A stretch of 64,000 nt of DNA from Siphonodentalium dalli (lineage: Eukaryota; Mollusca; Scaphopoda; Gadilida; Siphonodentaliidae). Numbering within the stretch: position 1 is the first letter of the stretch; every line of letters starts with the position of its first letter. A model generated the notes under the pieces. That model was not told the DNA's origin, ran no database searches, and worked only from the letters and a program-made list of their open reading frames with translations. The position numbers and the translations under genes are program-made. Where the stretch lies: the NCBI GenBank assembly GCA_032622095.1, contig CP136065.1:244899474-244963473 (forward strand). The letters run 5' to 3'. Positions 24,031 to 33,823 of this stretch are shown here, piece by piece.

Positions 24031-24255
24031 TCAAATTAAACGCTCTTTATTTGGTATATGTAATCGGTTTCTGATGATTGCGCAACGGGTTTCCCCACAG
24101 AAATCCCGCCAAATGGCACGTAAACGAACATCGTTTGGAAATGAATACAGCATTATACCTAACTGAGAGTCACTAGACCGGCCACAGCCGAAAACACTGC
24201 ATTTATATGGCAATGTTACGAATGAATGATTGTAAATACGGGACACTCGGGGCAT
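24031..24255 (-). CDS. Partial THAP zinc-finger domain (exon fragment)
   Basis: The 74-codon frame contains KCSVFGCGRSS, LGIMLYSFPND and RAIWRDFCGE. Cys19 and Cys24 give the C-x4-C start of the C2CH finger. Pro40 lies 16 residues after the second Cys, as in THAP1, and Trp49 fits the conserved THAP tryptophan. THAP domains bind DNA in transcription factors and in P-element-like transposases (established). The distal C-x2-H pair and the usual ~80-residue length are missing. After FCGE (about 24091) the frame stops looking like a THAP domain, so a splice site or a break probably lies there, but the nearest GT is weak. The start at 24255 is simply the first Met; an upstream exon is possible. Downstream, the last residues are encoded by the AAAGAGCGTT repeat motif. 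This could be a host gene or a transposase relic. Confidence 0.65.
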   Translation of the reverse strand: MPRVSRIYNHSFVTLPYKCSVFGCGRSSDSQLGIMLYSFPNDVRLRAIWRDFCGETRCAIIRNRLHIPNKERLI

Positions 24256-24599
24256 ATATACGGAAAATTAAAACAACATCGTGAACACGCGCCCGAATAG
24301 AGTTCACATGCCTGCTCATGTTTTTATAAGCTTTATTTTTGACACGAAAGTGTTACCTACCCCGCTCAATCGGCCTTCTATAGTTTTTTTGTCAAAACAA
24401 TAACTTTCCAAACAGCACTTAAGACAAATCACAAGTGAATATAACTCACCGCGCGATGACAATTAACCATGTGTACACAATGCTATTGATATGCCCCGCA
24501 GTAATTCCATCACGCTCACGAGCTGATGTCTATTCCGGATTTTCCATCGTCATATAGGTAGACACAAATAACTCCGATTCCGTGTTTTTAATTAGTTTA

Positions 24600-24621
24600 C
24601 CTCGCTTGACGTCATGCGAGG
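24600..24621. promoter_or_regulatory. CRE-like TGACGTCA in a 22-bp palindrome
   Basis: A full CREB/ATF consensus TGACGTCA sits at the centre of arms cctcgc/gcgagg with one mismatched pair. It is about 350 bp upstream of the first Met of the THAP frame, on the side where its promoter would be. Function is inferred. Confidence 0.35.
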
Positions 24622-24949
24622 TTTTGCGACGGAGATAGCCGACAACCGGTGGCGGTATTATTTATTTATTTCTCGGCTTAATTATTACGCGATTTTTATG
24701 GGACTTGGATTATTGTGATCACAATAGGGGTGGCTTTCCGATAGAGTTTTGTTGTTTCATGAGCACTGTAATCCCTTAAACATCATGCTTACATAAAGAC
24801 CTACTAAATTTTACCTAAACAAGAGTCTGATTGTGTTATAGAAGGCAGCATAATGCTACTGGCTAATCACACACAAATGGTATAAACGCTCTTTATTATT
24901 TCCAAATAAGGAATTGAGCAACAAAGAACGCTCTTTATGTTTACCATCA

Positions 24950-25520
24950 TAATATAAAGAAACACCAGGAAAGTAACTTTTTATGCTTTGTTTACATAAC
25001 AGTCGGCAAATTTACGACTATAACATAATGTTTATGAGATATTTCTCATTTGTATATTAACAAAGTCTGTCTATATTTGAATATTATTTCGTTTGTAGCG
25101 GTGGAAATATGTTCACATGATACCCACCAAGGCCTTCATACCTTTAAGGTATACTACAACTGTTTTTCTTTTCAATAGCAGAATACAGAATGCTATTAAG
25201 AAGTGACACAAAACACAGAACATTTGTTTTAATTATAAGTATTAAGAAGTGAGAGATATGTGAGTCAAGGAAACCAGTAACGAAAGGCAATATTAACATG
25301 ATTTGTCAGAGAATAATTGTTTACGTTCCAATGAATATGTACTGGAAACAAACTGTCTGTACCAGACTTTCATAAACACAAATTATGTATTAATGATCAT
25401 TAATGGTGTAACGACATATTTCGTGCTTTAATGTCTCAAATGAAAGTGTCAATGACACTGTAGCTCAACTTTGAGAAGAAGTTAAATTTGTGTGATGAGC
25501 AATGAATGGAAAGATTTAGA
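24950..25520. other. No recognisable feature
   Basis: AT-rich unique-looking sequence. Confidence 0.5.
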
Positions 25521-25524
25521 ATTG

Positions 25525-26345
25525 AATTTAGAAATCCAAGATGGCCGCTGGCAGCCATGTTTTTTTGTCGGAATGTCCCCAAAATGACTCATTCTCATCT
25601 ACATTCCAATTTCAACAGCCATGAAAAATTTCATGATGATCAGACTAAAGGTACGACCTGTAGCCCGTGCTAAAGGATTTAGTCATACAAAGAGTAAAAT
25701 CCAAGATGGCTGCTGGCAGCCATGTTTTTTGACCGAATGACCCCAAAATGACTCGTTCCCATCTACATGTCATTATTAACATTCTTGACAAATTTTATGA
25801 TGATCAGACTAAAAGTACGACCTGTAGCCTGTGATAAAGAATTTAGTCATACAAAGATTAAAATCCAAGATGGCTGCTGGCGGCCATGTTTTTGGGTCAA
25901 ATGATCCCAAAATGACTCGTTCCCATCTACATGTCATTATTAACATTCTTGACAAATTTTATGATGATCAGACTGAAAGTACGACATGTAGCCCGTGCTA
26001 AAGATTTAGTCATATAAAGACTAAAATCCAAAATGGCTGCTGCGGCCATGTTTTTTGGCCGAATGACCCCAAAAGGACTCGTTCCCATCTACATGTCATT
26101 ATTAACATTCTTGACAAATTTCATGATGATCAGACAAACTTTACGAACTGTAGCCCGTGCTAATGGATTGAATTTTGAAATCCAAGATGGCCACTGGCGG
26201 CCATGTTTTTTTTCCGAATGATCCCAAAATTAATAATCTGGTCTAAATGTTGATGTCAACAGCTATGACAAATTTCATAATGATCCGACCAAAGGTACGA
26301 CCTGTAGCCTGCATTGTTGACGCCTTGCGTACACACATACACACG
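25525..26345. repeat. Five-unit ~165-bp tandem array
   Basis: Units start near 25530, 25698, 25860, 26024 and 26179 with 'aaatccaagatggc(c/t)gctg'. Each contains 'ccaaaatgactc', 'tttcatgatgatcagac' and 'cgacctgtagcccgtg'. The array ends with 'gtacacacatacacacgg' and 'gccatggcaatagctc'. The layout, a tandem core with a microsatellite-like tail, resembles modular non-autonomous repeats known from bivalves. That family link is inferred. Confidence 0.8.
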
Positions 26346-26379
26346 GACGACAAAGCCATGGCAATAGCTCAAACTTTAC

Positions 26380-26895
26380 AATTTAACGACATTTTCGGTC
26401 TTTAACAGTTTAATAGGGGCCCCCGGTGGTCCAGTCGGTAGAGTGCCAGGTGTATTACGTCGTCCCAGGCCGTCCAGCGCTGACGAAGCTGGTTCTAACC
26501 CCACCATAGGGAGGGTGACCGGAATCGTGTATCTGGGCAAGTTTGTCAATTGCTTTTCGGGGGTCGGTGGTTTCTACACGCAGTGGAACAACTTCCCGGT
26601 GAAATTGAGCCTCTGCGTGGTCTTTCCTCCACCCGTAAAATTGACAACGTCGTGTGTGGCCTAGCGGCTAGAATGACGATAAACCCTAATAAACAACAGC
26701 AACAACAATTAATAGTTTAATGACATTTTTCGGTCTTTATAATATCTCAAGATATAGGGGGTATTTGGATCTCTAGTTTAACGACATTTTTCGGTCTTTA
26801 TAGTTTAACGACATTTTTCGGTCTTTAATATCTCAAGATAGAGGGGCCCTTAGGGGGTATTTGGATCTCTAGTTTAACGACATTTTTCGGTCTTT
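26380..26895. repeat. Five copies of a ~25-bp motif, interrupted by a SINE
   Basis: 'gtttaacgacatttttcggt' recurs near 26382, 26715, 26776, 26804 and 26872. Two longer blocks with 'gggggtatttggatctctag' are interleaved. The SINE at 26417-26708 is inserted between the first and second copies. Confidence 0.75.
26417..26708 (+). mobile_element. tRNA-derived SINE
   Basis: A box A-like 'tggtccagtcgg' (26427-26438) and a box B-like 'ggttctaaccc' (26491-26501) form an RNA polymerase III promoter. A body with 'gtggtctttcctccaccc' and 'gtgtggcctagcggctag' and a CAA-rich tail (26692-26708) follow. TTAATAG flanks both ends (26410-26416 and 26709-26715), a plausible 7-bp target duplication. The central block resembles that of the broadly distributed MetaSINE group. 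This is recalled, not searched. The element is about 292 bp and non-coding. Confidence 0.8.
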
Positions 26896-27000
26896 GATAG
26901 CAAAATGGAAGAAGTACATATTTGGAAGATGTGGTGGCCCTAAAAAGGAAAGTTGTTTGGTGGTCTTGAAATGCAGTTTTTCTTAACAGTCTTCCTTGAT

Positions 27001-27230
27001 TAAAGTGATGTGAAACACTCCGGCAGACACCGGGCAGAGTGATCAAATAAATAGAAATTAAGAATAATCTTTCTCAAAGTAGTTATTTGTTACGAATATT
27101 AATCCAAATGGATGTTACACAACGTCATTCTTATATATTAGTTAAATGCAATGACTCTCGATGGCAAAATGATTTTTGTTGAATTACAGCCGATAGTTGC
27201 GCCCCGAATCGAGATGTAAATATTTACAAT
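27001..27230 (-). repeat. Dispersed repeat, copy 1 (partner at 53.0 kb)
   Basis: Reverse-complement relative of 52996-53209, sharing 'gtgatgtgaaacactccgg', 'tcaaagtagttattt' and 'gaatcgagatgtaaatattt'. This copy still shows 'catcactttaatc', which is the uninterrupted form of the TTAA into which the MITE pair at 53.2 kb is inserted. Confidence 0.7.
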
Positions 27231-27620
27231 TTGGAGTAGTTCAGACGATGTTCTATATGAAGTGGTGTGGTAGATCTTTTTGGAAATTTTCAGTGATGTT
27301 AGTAGAATGATAACATTCCCCACGTTGGAAAAGTGCCTGAGCACTAACTTATCAATTTCTCGCTCCCGAAAAATTCCATAATATGTCTTTAAACATATAT
27401 ATAAATCTCCGAAAAAAAAAATTCTAAAGCATTAAACGATTTGCTATATTTCCACTAGGGCATATATTTCATCTGATTTTGCGAGAATCCATATATACTT
27501 TTTCATGAGAATCCAGGGTAATTTGCGAGAATCTAGATTTGGATTCTCGCCGAAATATAAGCCCAGATTTCACTCTGAAGTGTGCCTAAATGCCATAAAT
27601 TGTACCTTGGTTCCCATGTT
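27231..27620. other. No recognisable feature
   Basis: AT-rich. 'gagaatcca' and 'gcgagaatc' recur locally near 27480-27550. Confidence 0.45.
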
Positions 27621-27626
27621 CGCTAT

Positions 27627-27795
27627 AAACTAGCTTGAAATTCGCAAACCAATGAATTTTTTTTCTTCAGAAAATTAACATTTTTATGATTCGCGACATA
27701 AATTGTCACCAATAAAAACAAATTTGATTCATCGTGGAAGTTAGTCGGTGACTATAAATAATGTCACCATTCAACTGAATGTTGTTGAATTCTAT
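27627..27795 (+). repeat. ~165-bp direct repeat, copy 1
   Basis: Runs from 'actagcttgaaattcgcaaa' to 'caactgaatgttgttga'. It is repeated with few changes at 28190-28352, and its first 40 bp recur again at 28533. Confidence 0.8.
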
Positions 27796-27814
27796 TGAGA
27801 TGTGGAGCAGACAA

Positions 27815-28085
27815 TATATTGGGAGGCTCGGAGGCTCCATAGCATGAGGCCCCCACCCCCTTTTTCGTATGCCGTATTCCATGCCCTGTTATGAGGTACG
27901 CCGTATTTCCGGCCCCTCTGTTAGGAGGTATTCGGTATTCCAAAAATACCGGTATTCGTACGCCGACCTTCCAAAAAATGAAGTTTTCATATATTTTTAT
28001 GTATTCCATATGGTATTCCGTATTCCAACTTCTGTGTTAAGTGGTATTCCGTCTTCCATGGGGGGTGGGGTGGGGGCCTATAGCA
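27815..28085. mobile_element. Insertion rich in 'ggtattccgtattcc', inverted ends
   Basis: Lies between the two ~165-bp direct repeats. Several 'ggtatt(c)cgtattcca' variants occur, with 'aaaaataccggtattcg' in the middle. The ends 'gaggcccccaccccc' and 'gggtgggggcctatag' are inverted copies. Opposite-strand open frames are shadows. Confidence 0.5.
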
Positions 28086-28189
28086 TCTGCTCCTCAATCC
28101 TTACCAGATGTCAGTAAAAGTTTCCCATTTCATTATTTCAGTTCTTTAGCAATCTTAATCATTATATGTAATGCCCTGACCATGCTCAA

Positions 28190-28352
28190 TACTAGCTTGA
28201 AATTGGCGAAACAATGAATTTTTTTTCTTCAGAAAATTAGCATTTTTATGACTCGCGACATAATTGTCATCAATAAAAACAAATTTTATTCATCGTGGAA
28301 GTTAGTCGGTGACTATAAATAATGTCACCATTCAACTGAATGTTGTTGAGCA
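28190..28352 (+). repeat. ~165-bp direct repeat, copy 2
   Basis: Matches 27627-27795 through 'tcatcgtggaagttagtcgg' and 'caccattcaactgaatg'. A partial third copy starts at 28533. Confidence 0.8.
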
Positions 28353-29540
28353 TATTTCAACCAATTTTGGAAGTTTAAATGAATATTTTCTTCACACTCA
28401 AAGTCAATTGACAAATTTCAGGATTTTAGCCTGCTTCCGTGCTTCGTTGGGACCAAATATTTGTTGTGCACACTGAAGGAACGTCTACCATCACTCGATA
28501 GGCCAGATTATGCCCTGACCATGCTATAAAGTATTAAACTAGCTTGAAATTGGCAAAACTATGAATTTTTTTGGTTGAACAAATTTACATGGGAATCTCC
28601 ATAGAAAACGGTTATATTTCGATAAAAACGAAAGTAATGCGAAATGAAAGTCGGCACTGGCCAGAATTGTGCAGAATAACATATGAGTCAAGATATATGC
28701 GAATATTTGACCTCATTCCATTAAATAGTCTCGTATTTAAGGAATCAATGCCAATGGCGCTCGGACATGTGGAAATTTTTTCCATCGCACTCGCAGACTA
28801 TAAGGCGGAATTGTGAAATGTAAACACGCATTACCTTTTGCGAGAATAACACAAGCGCAGACTTTATCAAAGTAATGCAATACACAACAACAAATAGGAT
28901 AAAACGGATATAAACACGGTATAAGTGAGAATAAACGTGGAAACAGTTGACAACATTTGTTCGGTTATTCGGCAAAACCGAAGGTATAGATTTATGGTCA
29001 CTAACAAGAAATTCAATTAATTGAGGAAAAACACCCACTGTCCTGAGTGGTATTGATAAGATGTTGGGGGGGGGAGATATTAATTGTGTTAAAGTGCAAT
29101 GGGAAGTAATTGCGGTTAAGGGTAATAAGAAATGTCTTATTGCATTCTCATTGGGCTTAATCATAATTAGAGATTCCTTAAGTTATTGCGGTTAATCGAA
29201 ATTGTCTATTAAATGTCAATTTTGATTCCCATGATGTCTATGCGCAGGGTCGACGTGCCAATCTTCTCTATTTGGATTCCAATTGTTGGCTCATTAAATA
29301 TGCACATATGCTTAAGATACAGTCGTGCACGAAGCGAGCTCCCGTAAGTCGGGTTTTGGATCCCATGCAGTTAATGAAAATATCATTGAAATAATCAGTT
29401 TCCCCCAATAAACAACCATATATTCAATATACATGTTTTGGAGCAGAATTAGGCAGTCCATATTGGACGCCATCATGGAATTTATTTTTTTTGGTTTAAT
29501 TTTCACACATATTTATTAGTTATGTGGATGGAGTTCTCAT
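28353..29540. other. No recognisable feature
   Basis: Apart from the partial repeat at 28533-28590, I see no gene or clear repeat. Opposite frames of 81 and 139 codons overlap at 28745-28816 and have no recognisable motif. Confidence 0.5.
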
Positions 29541-29564
29541 TAAACCTCACATCCTTATATTGGT

Positions 29565-30039
29565 TACAGTAATGCCCAAAGTAATTGACCACTTAACCAC
29601 ATCAGAATTATTGGTAATTTTTCAGCATTTAAAATCCTGACAAATTACCCATTATTCAGCTGTGGTCAATTACTTTGTACATTACTGTATGAGGATTGAG
29701 TTATCATTACACCTCAAATCCTTATATTGGTTACAGTAATGCCCAAAGTAATTGACCACTTAACCACAGCAGAATTATGGGTATTTTTTCAGCATTTAAA
29801 ATCCTGACAAATTACCAATAATTATGCTGTGGTTAAGTGGTCGATTACTTTGGACATTACTGTATGAGGATTGAGTTATTATTACACCTCAAATCCTTAT
29901 ATTGGTTACAGTAATGCCCAAAGTAATTGACCACTTAACCACAGCAGAATTATGGGTAATTTTTCAGGATTTAAAATCATGAAAAAATACCCATTATTTT
30001 GCTGTGGTTAAGTGATCAATTACTTTGGACATTACTGTA
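29565..30039. mobile_element. Three tandem hairpin MITEs (Tc1/mariner-like ends)
   Basis: Three palindromic elements at 29565-29689, 29732-29864 and 29907-30039 each start TACAGTAATGCCCAAAGTAA and end with the reverse complement. The arms continue through 'ttgaccacttaaccacagca' and leave only a short loop. A ~42-bp linker ('gaggattgagttat...') repeats with them, so the locus grew by tandem duplication of hairpin plus linker. TA at the termini fits Tc1/mariner-type MITEs (inferred). Confidence 0.85.
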
Positions 30040-30330
30040 TGTAGATGGAGTTAAACCTCACATCAGTGTGTTGGGGATTTGGACCTTGACTTGGGACCTT
30101 TTGTTTTTAACGCGACAAATGCGTGTACACCTTATACACAAATTTCTTATGTAACCAGAGTTTTTCTTGGATAAGATGAGTTTGAAGCCTGCTTACATTT
30201 CAAAATGTTGTCAGTTTGATATTGTCTGCAGCGGAACTCAACGCGTTGAAGCAAAAGTTAGAAAAGATAAAATGTGTACGTAATGAGACTATAATACAAC
30301 TGAAAAAATAAACTGAGGGAGGGGTGGGCG
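30040..30330. other. No recognisable feature
   Basis: Unique-looking sequence with no gene. Confidence 0.45.
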
Positions 30331-30334
30331 ATAC

Positions 30335-31345
30335 AGGGAACTAAGGGTTGAACCGATATAAATTTGTAGAGCGATAACGACCGATGTTGACATAATATGC
30401 ATCTGAACTCTACTGTTGCAACATGGCTATAAAATAGGGGGGTGTCAGAATCTTAGTCATCTCTATATAGTGCCAGAATAGTCATCTATAAGATGTTGGG
30501 TTGGTTATATGGACTCGGAGAAAAAGTGGTTTGTACCGATGAACTGACATAAATTAGTGGAGCGATGTTGCATCACGACTGTACTAAAGCAGCAATGATG
30601 TAAAATGGGGGGGGGGAGGGGAGTCTGAAATTATCTATCTCTATAGATGGCACCAGGATTATATGGATAGGAATAGCAATTGATATACGTATACAGTATA
30701 CTATAGTAATACCATAGACATATAAGTACAAATATCACGTGATAAAATATTACGTTACGTGAATATACCGATGAAAGAAATAAATAAATTGGACCGGGAT
30801 TAGAGGTTGGGTTGGTTATATGTGGATAATTGGATATGGAATTCATACCGATGAAACGATACAAATTAGTGGAGCGATAATGACCAATGTTGACACTTAC
30901 CGCTATACTTAAAGTAATTGACCACCAGCAACGTGGTGTCACCCCGTTAATACTGCGGTACTATACCGCGGTATCCTCCAATACCGCGGTACTGATACCG
31001 CTTGTTAACGTATGTGGGAGTAAATACCTCCCCTCAAAGTGTTCCATGAAAATCACTGCGGTATTCAAAAAAATTAATGCGGTGCCCGCTAAAAGACCGC
31101 GGTATCAAAGCCCAATACCGTAATTCCACTGCCATGACCGCCTCGATACAGCTACCGTTTATTACCGGTATCACCGTGGTCATGACCGGGGTATCACCCC
31201 GCTTTTCTGGTCAATTACTTTGAGAATAGCGGTAGTCAGGCTACGCGCAGGAGAATATAGGGGTTGATACGATAGACCAAAATAAATTTGTCAGGTGATA
31301 ATGACCAATGTTGACCTATAAAGTAACGCGACTATACTGTCGCAT
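30335..31345. repeat. Diverged ~200-300-bp repeats
   Basis: 'accgat', 'taaatt(t/a)gt(a/g)gagcgat' and 'gaccaatgttgac' recur near 30350, 30535, 30840 and 31270. Poly-G runs lie between them. The hairpin MITE at 30898 is inserted right after one 'gaccaatgttgac'. Confidence 0.5.
30898..31234. mobile_element. 337-bp TIR element rich in ATACCGCGGTA
   Basis: The left end 'taccgctatacttaaagtaa' and the right end 'actttgagaatagcggta' are inverted copies, followed inward by 'ttgaccaccag' and its complement. The interior has many 'ccgcggta' and 'taccgc' words and is unlike its surroundings. It shares 'aaagtaattgacca' with the hairpin MITEs at 29.6-30.0 kb, so the ends are related. Confidence 0.75.
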
Positions 31346-31444
31346 AATTATCAGGTGTAACCGGTCAAATATGAACTCTAGTGACCAATATAGAACAGGT
31401 CAGAAAACATTCGCAGGGCCCTAATTGGCCTAAAATTTATTTAA

Positions 31445-31800
31445 CACTCCATTTGCCATTACATTATTGGCATTAAAATTGATTTATGTCGATAAAACTG
31501 TCATTTTTCAAAATTTTAAGCTGAGACTTGGAGTGTGTTGGTGGGATAGCTACATATTCGTAAAATGACAGAGTACAGCACGCAATTATGTTTTAGATGG
31601 AAGAAATGAATTTTTTTCAATGATAAAATTTAACATGGAAATTTGAATTTACCATTAACATCGATTTATGTCGATAAAACTGTCATTTTTCAAACTTTTA
31701 GGCTGAGACTTGGTGTATGTGCGTGTGATACATATATGTTCCTAAAATGACCGAGTCCAGCGCGTAATTATGTTTTAGATGGAAGAAATTGAATTTGACA
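31445..31800. repeat. Two tandem ~178-bp units (family also at 4.95 kb)
   Basis: Each unit contains 'gatttatgtcgataaaactg', 'gctgagactt' and 'attatgttttagatggaaga'. The order and dimeric arrangement match 4945-5310. Confidence 0.75.
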
Positions 31801-32400
31801 TTTTCACAAAAACACGCCAATTCCGAATCCAGATGACCTACTTGCAGACGAGCGCTCGTTAATATTCATGCCAAGAAATACAGGCGTCAAACTCATCTTT
31901 TTGGAGGGTTAATCCGATATACACATATTGAAATAATCCTTCCAGAACACCTTCCAAGATATAGAAGAATATTTTAATAGATTAGGACGCCAAAACAGTC
32001 GTAATGAGAGAATTAAAATTCACATCGCCTCCGATTGTCATCGGCATTGGAATTAGACCATTGTATCTGTTTTGCGCATGCGCAAGTCACTTTCCATATT
32101 TGGAATTTCCATATATGGGATTTGTGTTAACATGATCACCGATCAATCCATTAACAAACAAATTACCACGCAATTATCTTAGCATAAAAATATATTGTAA
32201 TTTATGCAACTACGACCCTGGTAACCCTGATAACTAATAAAATATACCGGCCAATTCATTTTAAGATCGTTATTTCACTTTGCTTTAAGCATAAATACAC
32301 TCTTAAACGCACATAAACGACCCATTGGCGTTAAAATTAAATATACTCGGTATTTATTATATTAGTTTTTTATTGCTCATTATAGAGTTAGACCCTTGAC
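31801..32400. other. No recognisable feature
   Basis: AT-rich sequence without recognised gene or repeat. Confidence 0.5.
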
Positions 32401-32403
32401 ACC

Positions 32404-32515
32404 TGTCAATATATTTGGGCTGAATTCATATGATGCGGTATTATTCCTCGAAATAAACAACAAAGCAGTCGTTACTTCGAAATGTCGTTTGGGCTAACAT
32501 TTACACAAATCCTTC
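32404..32515 (-). repeat. Dispersed repeat, copy 2 (partner at 16.6 kb)
   Basis: Reverse complement of 16590-16695, sharing 'atttgggctgaattca', 'gatgcggtattattcctc' and 'gtttgggctaacattt'. Confidence 0.7.
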
Positions 32516-32624
32516 GCGTGTTCTCCTCAATTGGCACGCATGTTCTCAGTCGACACACAGGTTATCCCAGAAAGTGGTGTGAAATAAACACCCAAGGTTT
32601 GGGTGAAATAACTTACTTATTAAT

Positions 32625-32650
32625 GACGTCATGGACCATGTCATGACGTC
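32625..32650. promoter_or_regulatory. Inverted pair of TGACGTC sites
   Basis: 'gacgtcatg' and 'catgacgtc' face each other across 8 bp. Each contains a CRE-like core. No gene is nearby, so a regulatory role is only a possibility. Confidence 0.25.
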
Positions 32651-32748
32651 TTCGTTGGTTTTCATTCAGCTAACAAAGAAAATTGTCGAAAAGTAACTAA
32701 AATATAGTCCCAAATCGGATAGGAATTCTTCGCAAACGGTGAATACTT

Positions 32749-33117
32749 AGTGAACGTTCAGACGACCACGATTCAATCGTAAGTGGAAGGATTTCCGTCG
32801 TAGGAAGTAACCGATAGTTAGACTGCGCATGCTCGCGACGATGTCGCAAGTCAAAAAATAATATCAATCACTGTTTGATTTCAGATTCGAAATCGTGGAG
32901 TATCCTTGGATACCCCCACTTGCGACGAAATCGCAGTCATGTGTACGTAAAAATCGTGGCTGGAAAGATCGCAGGATAGTCAATCACATGCTTTACGAAC
33001 AACCTGCGATATCATCATGTACGAAGACATCGCAATCGTCTGAACAAAATATCCACGATTTTGTCGGGCCCGATTCCTCCACGGACGATTGCATCGTGTT
33101 CGTCTGAACTTTCACTT
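32749..33117. mobile_element. 369-bp MITE with ~42-bp inverted ends
   Basis: The end 'agtgaacgttcagacgacca' at 32749 is mirrored at 33076-33117, with mismatches spread over 42 bp. The interior repeats short words such as 'gatgtcgca', 'gcgatatcatcatg' and 'aaatcgca', so it may fold further. The 70-codon frame inside is not a protein. Confidence 0.65.
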
Positions 33118-33324
33118 GGCCAATTCCATATTCATCACGTTGATCCATTCCCGGTTCCTTGCTTTAGCAATCTCTTTGGGCGATCAATTGGTCCATTCGA
33201 GAGCAATTCGTGACATAAAGTCACGTGATTTTAACCACTATTTTATGTGCCGCGGCATATTCCGTCGAAATTCGGTTTCTTGTTATTGTATAAATTAATA
33301 ACGTCATCACGCTGGTCATCCTAT

Positions 33325-33780
33325 AATCCCCACTGCGGGCAAGTAAAACGCCGTTGCGGGCAAATACTCAGTAAAAACCGCTGCGGGCAAGTTTGGAGAC
33401 AACAGGTAATTTTGTTTGGAGACGCTATCTTGTTTTTAATTTTACTTTTACCGGCATAATTCCGGATTCACGTGGTGTTTGATGGACCCAGCATCTAAGA
33501 AATGTTGACAGTTGGAAGAATACGGCTCAATTTGGTCAAAAAATTACCGATAGATGGTGAGAATAAACATTCCATATTTCAATATTGTGTGATTTCGAAT
33601 ATTATGTTTTAAATTGAAGCAAATTTTAATAATGTTGAAAACGTTCCATTGATATACATATGTTTTCCCCATTTTTCGAGTAAAACCCGTTACGGGCTCG
33701 ATTATTTGCTGCGTGAACCCCGCTGCGGGCAATCGTAAACCGCACATCGGGCACAAGTAAACCCCGCTGCGGCACCCATG
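33325..33780. repeat. Left subterminal repeats of the fold-back element
   Basis: About six variants of 'ccgctgcgggcaagtaaa' occur at 33327-33393 and 33680-33778. The mirrored set is at 38470-38575 and 38935-38990. Repeated subterminal motifs are typical transposase-binding sites in several DNA transposon groups; the role here is inferred. Confidence 0.7.
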
Positions 33781-33823
33781 TTATTAGCCACGCAATAAGG
33801 CTAGGAATCTCACACGAGTAAAC

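Larger units (their letters stand above)
23660..24945. repeat. Recurring AACGCTCTTTAT motif in diverged ~200-bp units
   Basis: The motif or close variants occur near 23671, 23702, 23868, 23902, 24038, 24887 and 24922. Around 23670-23760 and 23865-23970 the surroundings also align ('atagttgttatcgtgattt'), so at least two units are an old duplication. The more distant copies share only the motif. Confidence 0.55.

Noticed and set aside
26417-26510. Functional tRNA gene
   Set aside because: Box A and box B are present, but the sequence does not close into a cloverleaf acceptor stem and runs on into a SINE body and tail.
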